Assembly (NCBI GenBank): GCA_044426045.1 | Contig: JAWXUX010000004.1 | Span: 1 to 64,000, forward strand | Length of the DNA stretch: 64,000 bases | Direction: 5' to 3' | Source of the DNA: JAWXUU01 sp044426045 | Lineage (GTDB): Bacteria > Bacillota > Clostridia > Christensenellales > CAMQZB01 | Shown: positions 60,263 through 64,000 of the stretch, piece by piece | How the letters are laid out: every line of letters starts with the position of its first letter | Numbering within the stretch: the first letter of the stretch is position 1 | Position numbers and translations under genes: made by a program | Notes under the pieces: model-generated | What the model saw: the letters and a program-made list of their open reading frames with translations, nothing else | Databases searched by the model: none | What the model was told of the DNA's origin: nothing

Positions 60263-60967
60263 ATGAGAATTAACAAATTTTTGGCGGGCAGAGGAATTGC
60301 CTCAAGAAGAAAATGTGACGCCCTTATCGAAAGTGGCGAAGTGACTGTCAACGGCAATGTCGTTGGCGTTGGATATGACGTACGTCGTGGTGACGTTGTT
60401 ACGGTTTCTGGTGAAGTCGTAGAAGAAAAACAAGGCAATGTCTATATCATCATGAACAAACCAAAAGGTTATGTGACAACTGCGGCAGACGATCGTGGCA
60501 GAAAAACAGTTATGGATCTTTTGAAAGAGGACTACGGCAGAATTTATCCAATCGGAAGACTGGACTATGACACAGAAGGACTTTTGATTTTGACTGACGA
60601 CGGCGACCTTTGCGACAGACTCACTCACCCAAGAAACGAAGTTCACAAAACATACCAAGTGAAAACTGAAGGCAGAATGGAAGACAGTATGATTTCAAAA
60701 CTCATCGCGGGCGTGGAAATCGAAGAAGGCTTGGTTGTGAAAGCGAAGAAAATCAAAATCCTTGAACAACAAGACAGAGCAACAAAAATGGAAATGACAA
60801 TTTCCGAAGGCAAAAACCGTCAAATCCGCCGTATGCTAAACGAAGTTGGCAGGGACGTCTCTTTCCTTAAAAGAGTGCGCGTTGGCGACTTGCGTCTTGC
60901 GGGACTTTCAAGAGGACAATACAGATTGCTAACTCCACAAGAAGTAGAATATCTAAAAACAATGTAA
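60263..60967 (+). CDS. rluB: 23S/16S rRNA pseudouridine synthase (RluB/RsuA family)
   Basis: This 234-residue enzyme makes pseudouridine in rRNA. An S4 RNA-binding domain (RINKFLAGRGIASRRKCDALIE) is followed by the catalytic GRLDYDTEGLLILTDDGDL with its Asp, and EGKNRQIRRML. RluB is chosen over RluF/RsuA on overall fit and its usual place downstream of the gerW-dac block, where scpA/scpB are often found but are missing here. Confidence 0.92.
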   Translation: MRINKFLAGRGIASRRKCDALIESGEVTVNGNVVGVGYDVRRGDVVTVSGEVVEEKQGNVYIIMNKPKGYVTTAADDRGRKTVMDLLKEDYGRIYPIGRLDYDTEGLLILTDDGDLCDRLTHPRNEVHKTYQVKTEGRMEDSMISKLIAGVEIEEGLVVKAKKIKILEQQDRATKMEMTISEGKNRQIRRMLNEVGRDVSFLKRVRVGDLRLAGLSRGQYRLLTPQEVEYLKTM

Positions 60968-60983
60968 TAATAGGGGAGAGGAT

Positions 60984-61856
60984 ATGAACAGTTTATTTAT
61001 GCTAGTGCCAGGTTTGATTTTTTCAATCCAATCGGCATGTTTTAAAGTGTATTCAACAAAATGCAAACAATCAAGCGGGGCAAACGCCTTTTTCAATACA
61101 ATACTACTCGGGCTAACGGCGCTGATTGCAATGTGCTTTTCAATAGGTTCAACATTCGATGCCTATTCAATCATCTATGGCGCAATCATGGGTGTCAGCT
61201 TCTTCTTGTTTATAAGATTGTATAATGAAGCAATGGCATGTGGACCAATGGCATACACAGTGTTTATTTTCTCAATCAGCATGCTAATCCCAATCGTTGC
61301 AAGCATTTTTATGTACGCAGAATACCCATCAGTTTTAAACTATATCGGGTTTGCATTCTTGATGGTTGCAATCTTTTTGATAAACTTCAGTTCTCAACGT
61401 CAAAGAAATCTCACTTTCTCAAAAAAATGGGTGATTCTTTGTATTATCGGAACAATTTTCAATGGTGGCGTTGGTCTCATGACAAAAATCTATCCAATGC
61501 AAGCGCCGGAAACAAACTTCACGCTTTTCATTGCAGTGGCATTCTTGGTTGCGACAATACTTTCTTGCGTACCATATTTTTCAAAAAATGTTCGTGCAAG
61601 TTTGGCTGAATTCAAACCGTCGGTTTGGTTTGTTGTTTTGGCGGTGCTAGTTGCACTAACTAACTTTTGCGGAAACACGCTCTACACAATGTTTGCAGCC
61701 AATTTCGACGCGGGGGTATATTTCCCAACAGTCAACGGTTCATCAGTTTTGATTTCACTTGTGATTTCATGCACGATTTTCCGTGAAAAATTGAAACCTC
61801 TTGCAATTGTTGGCATGCTGATTGGTATCATGGCAGTCATGATGCTCAGCTTGTAA
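60984..61856 (+). CDS. EamA/DMT-family transporter
   Basis: This 290-residue membrane protein has ten hydrophobic segments arranged as two repeats, as in drug/metabolite transporters. The end of each half has the familiar pattern YIGFAFLMVAIFLINFSS and LAIVGMLIGIMAVMMLSL. Substrate cannot be deduced. GGGGAGAGG precedes the ATG, 17 bases after rluB. Confidence 0.85.
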   Translation: MNSLFMLVPGLIFSIQSACFKVYSTKCKQSSGANAFFNTILLGLTALIAMCFSIGSTFDAYSIIYGAIMGVSFFLFIRLYNEAMACGPMAYTVFIFSISMLIPIVASIFMYAEYPSVLNYIGFAFLMVAIFLINFSSQRQRNLTFSKKWVILCIIGTIFNGGVGLMTKIYPMQAPETNFTLFIAVAFLVATILSCVPYFSKNVRASLAEFKPSVWFVVLAVLVALTNFCGNTLYTMFAANFDAGVYFPTVNGSSVLISLVISCTIFREKLKPLAIVGMLIGIMAVMMLSL

Positions 61857-61961
61857 GGCGGTAACCTACTATATAATAACTGTCTAAATAAAACTGTCTA
61901 AGTTAATAACCACCACAGAAAAGATATTCTGCGGTGAGAGATTATAAAGGAGTAAAAAATT

Positions 61962-62963
61962 ATGGAATATTCAGCATCTAAAGAAAGATACGAAAATATG
62001 AACTACAACTCATGCGGAAAAAGCGGATTGAAACTTCCCGCGGTTTCACTTGGTTTGTGGCAAAACTTTGGAACACATTCAAACTTTGAAAACATGCAAA
62101 ACATGTGCCGTGCCGCATTTGATAACGGTATCGTGCATTTTGACCTAGCAAATAACTACGGGCCTGATCGTGGCAGTGCGGAAGAAAACTTCGGCAAAAT
62201 CATGAAAGGTGACTTTGTTTGCCACCGTGATGAATTGTGCATTGCAACAAAAGCGGGCTTCACAATGTGGGATGGCCCTTATGGAATTTGGGGAAGCAAA
62301 AAGCACATGACTGCAAGTCTTGACCAAAGTTTGGGGCGTATGGGGCTTGACTATGTTGATATCTTTTATCATCACCGTCCAGATCCAGAAACACCACTTG
62401 AAGAAACAATGGGTGCACTTGATCAAATCGTGAAAAGCGGTAAAGCACTTTATATTGGTCTTTCAAACTATGACGGGGCAACAATGGAAAAGGCGTCAAA
62501 AATCTTGACAAAGCTTAATTGTCCATTTGTTATCAACCAAAACAGATATTCAATCTTTGACAGAACAATCGAAGAAAACGGTCTTAAAGACGCGTGCAAA
62601 AAAACTGGCAAAGGAATCATCGCATTCAGCCCACTCGCTCAAGGTATGCTAGCAGGCAGATATAAAGACGGAATTCCTGAAGGAAGCAGAGTAACGTTCC
62701 AAAGAACTTCACTAACGAAAGAGCAAGCAGTTGAAACGCAAGAAAAAGTTGTGAAACTAACAGCTCTTGCCGAGTCAAGAGGTCAAACAATCGCTCAAAT
62801 GGCACTTTCATGGGTGCTAGCTGATAAAGTTGTTTCAAGCGTTCTTATCGGTGCTTCAAGACCAGAACAAATCATCGAAAATGCAAAAATTGCAAACCAA
62901 CCAAAACTAACAAAATCAGAACTTGCGAAAATCGACAAAATTTGCGGAATTGAAAAGAAATAA
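61962..62963 (+). CDS. Aldo/keto reductase (YghZ/Kv-beta-like)
   Basis: This 333-residue NADPH reductase acts on aldehydes or ketones. Catalytic residues are in FDLANNYGPDRGSAEENFG (Asp and Tyr), IATKAG (Lys) and VDIFYHHRPDPETP (His). The NADP end has SSVLIGASRPEQI. It is closest to the YghZ group, which reduces L-glyceraldehyde 3-phosphate and methylglyoxal in E. coli; that substrate is an inference. AAGGAG precedes the ATG. A MITE-like element starts 3 bases after the stop codon. Confidence 0.92.
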   Translation: MEYSASKERYENMNYNSCGKSGLKLPAVSLGLWQNFGTHSNFENMQNMCRAAFDNGIVHFDLANNYGPDRGSAEENFGKIMKGDFVCHRDELCIATKAGFTMWDGPYGIWGSKKHMTASLDQSLGRMGLDYVDIFYHHRPDPETPLEETMGALDQIVKSGKALYIGLSNYDGATMEKASKILTKLNCPFVINQNRYSIFDRTIEENGLKDACKKTGKGIIAFSPLAQGMLAGRYKDGIPEGSRVTFQRTSLTKEQAVETQEKVVKLTALAESRGQTIAQMALSWVLADKVVSSVLIGASRPEQIIENAKIANQPKLTKSELAKIDKICGIEKK

Positions 62964-62966
62964 TAA

Positions 62967-63125
62967 GGGCACTTCTAAAAAGTATTGACCAAAGATTAAT
63001 TTCAAAAAAAGTGCGTATTTTTTGCAATATTTCGAAGTAATATCGGGTATATTTCGAGAAATTTTGCAGAAAATTAAGCCTTTTTTGGGAATTAAGATTT
63101 GCGTTAAGAGTTTTTAGAAGTTCCC
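62967..63125 (+). mobile_element. MITE-like element, copy 4 (159 bp)
   Basis: Left end GGGCACTTCTAAAAAGT and right end GTTTTTAGAAGTTCCC; the rest follows the other copies, closest to copy 3 in the centre. Flanks are ATAA and TTAA, so a clean 4-bp duplication is not seen here. It starts 3 bases after the stop codon of the aldo/keto reductase. Confidence 0.8.
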
Positions 63126-63453
63126 TTAAATTTAAGGACACTACTAAAATGTGACATAGGCAGTGGATGAATTTCCACTGCTTATATTTTTTAAACGCAC
63201 AATATTTCCCCCGCAATACTATAACAAAACGAGCGTGACTATTTTGCCAGTGACAAAACTTTCCATTTTATTCCATTCTACGTCAAACACTGTCATTTTA
63301 TACATTAATTCTCTTAAAAACAACAGAATAACAGTTGAAATTTCCACCAAAATTACGTTTTCTATTTCAAAATTCATAAATTTTACTAAAAATTGCTTTA
63401 ATTTATACAATAATCGTAATATTTTGCACTCAAAAACTGAAAAAAAATGCAAA
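63126..63453. other. AT-rich gene-free stretch upstream of mraZ
   Basis: After the terminator (63160-63190) this region is very AT-rich. The frames crossing it in both directions have no recognisable domain or good ribosome binding site, so I call none of them. Confidence 0.5.
63160..63192 (+). terminator. Terminator before the cell-wall cluster
   Basis: GCAGTGGA and TCCACTGC pair around TGAATT, followed by TTATATTTTTT. It separates the aldo/keto reductase unit from mraZ. Confidence 0.8.
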
Positions 63454-63506
63454 ATGGGTTAAAAATGGTCGCAAATGGTTGACAATGGGTGAAAATGTGA
63501 TATAAT
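63454..63506 (+). promoter_or_regulatory. mraZ promoter with MraZ-box direct repeats
   Basis: ATGGG/ATGGT units stand at 63454, 63465, 63475 and 63485, with a weaker ATGTG at 63495, almost all 10 bases apart. They overlap a -35 TTGACA (63479-63484) and -10 TATAAT (63501-63506), 16 bases apart. MraZ binds repeated TGGGN boxes with 10-base spacing, so autoregulation is likely. Confidence 0.85.
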
Positions 63507-63541
63507 GTTGGTAACTAATAAATAAAAGGGGGGATAGTCTA

Positions 63542-63988
63542 ATGTTTTCTGGCAATCAAGAACAAAAACTTGACGACAGAGGAAGACTGCGTTTACCAGC
63601 GAAATTTCGCGGTGAGCTCGGGAAATCTTTTGCGATAACAAAAGGTCATGATAACATGTTGATTATCTACTCTCAAGAAGAATTTCAGCAAATTTGCGAA
63701 AAGATGTCAAAATATGATCAATACGACCTCGAATTGCAAAGGGCGGTATCAGATTATATCTCTGGATTTGAGCAACTTGAAGAAGATGCACAAGGAAGAT
63801 TTGTTATCCCGCCAAAAATGAGAGCTTATGCAGGCATTGATAAAAATGTTTATATCAAAGGTGTTTTGAAACGCATTGAAATCATGAGCCTTGAAAAACA
63901 TCAAAGCGAGGAAGCGAAACTTGATCCAAACCAACTCATGAACATCTTCAACAGGGCGGACAAGGCTATGGTGGCTCAAAATGGATAA
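63542..63988 (+). CDS. mraZ: Transcription regulator MraZ
   Basis: This 148-residue protein is the first gene of the division and cell-wall cluster. It has two SpoVT/AbrB-type halves with DxxGRLRLPAKFR (about 12-24) and DAQGRFVIPPKMRAYAG (about 82-98). It binds the repeats in its own promoter and represses the cluster. AGGGGGG precedes the ATG. It overlaps the next gene by 9 bases. Confidence 0.96.
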   Translation: MFSGNQEQKLDDRGRLRLPAKFRGELGKSFAITKGHDNMLIIYSQEEFQQICEKMSKYDQYDLELQRAVSDYISGFEQLEEDAQGRFVIPPKMRAYAGIDKNVYIKGVLKRIEIMSLEKHQSEEAKLDPNQLMNIFNRADKAMVAQNG

Positions 63989-64000
63989 AGTTTACCACGT
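63980..64000 (+). CDS. rsmH: Start of rsmH, cut by the window end
   Basis: ATG 63980 lies in the last codons of mraZ and opens MDKVYHV, like the usual MxxxHVPVLL start of RsmH. Position after mraZ supports this. Only seven codons are visible. If right, the genome has two rsmH genes, with the other at 29376-30437. Confidence 0.7.

Noticed and set aside
63163..63462. 99-codon frame upstream of mraZ
   Set aside because: It starts inside a terminator stem, is very AT-rich with Asn/Ile/Lys/Phe bias and runs into the MraZ boxes.
1..64000. tRNA, rRNA or tmRNA genes
   Set aside because: I looked for T-loop GGTTCRA and conserved rRNA blocks in the gaps on both strands and saw none; a covariance search would be decisive.

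Overview
This AT-rich window looks like a chromosomal segment of a spore-forming, low-GC Gram-positive bacterium, most likely an uncultured member of the Clostridia (Bacillota). The reasons are AGGAGG-type ribosome binding sites, TTGACA/TATAAT promoters, a CIRCE/HrcA heat-shock operon, a GerW (YtfJ) sporulation gene, a YerC/TrpR-like regulator, a type II NADP-isocitrate dehydrogenase and many lipoprotein signals followed by binding proteins. I could not place it to genus. No rRNA, tRNA, phage, plasmid or CRISPR locus is visible.

Layout. 1-3 kb: GC-rich repeats around a GLUG-repeat surface protein. 3-6 kb: a zinc/manganese ABC importer (znuB-znuC-znuA, minus strand) whose binding protein has a Cys/His/acid repeat loop. 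6-13 kb: a LacI regulator with palindromic operators, then a sugar ABC importer, a class II aldolase and a fucose-isomerase-like enzyme. 13-15 kb: a lone PTS EIIA and a split ThrE-type exporter. 15-19 kb: a copper block (Cys/His-tailed HesB-like protein; CopA fused to CopZ). 19-27 kb: galE, panE-like, an amino-acid ABC importer, a cytidylate-kinase-like gene, an ArAE membrane protein fused to a degenerate HAD domain, and a MocA-type dehydrogenase. 28-36 kb: ManD-like dehydratase, an orphan RsmH paralogue, TetR+DegV, icd and an anchored ectodomain protein. 36-50 kb: a plus-strand run hrcA-grpE-dnaK-dnaJ-prmA-rsmE-mtaB-hinT-rpsU-(unknown)-yerC-pcrA-ligA-yicC. 50-58 kb, minus strand: a probable cobalamin importer behind a candidate cobalamin riboswitch, gdhA and ptsI. 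58-64 kb: a small membrane protein, gerW, dac, rluB, an EamA permease, an aldo/keto reductase and the start of the division/cell-wall cluster (mraZ, first codons of rsmH).

The genes form metabolic and housekeeping modules rather than one obvious new system. The more unusual signals are: (i) a MITE-like quasi-palindromic element (four copies plus a remnant) with matching inverted ends, apparent 4-bp target duplications and a habit of sitting just after stop codons; (ii) two inverted-repeat elements with homogenised 7-bp arrays flanking the icd/34017 block; (iii) a CopA-CopZ fusion that keeps a good internal ribosome binding site exactly where CopZ would start; (iv) a 16-bp imperfect palindrome shared by the copper pump and the Cys/His-rich protein; (v) an exporter/pseudo-HAD fusion preceded by a G-quadruplex-capable tract; (vi) a second rsmH; (vii) Cys-rich metal loops in two separate proteins.

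All calls are from reading the sequence and knowledge of protein families; no database search was run.
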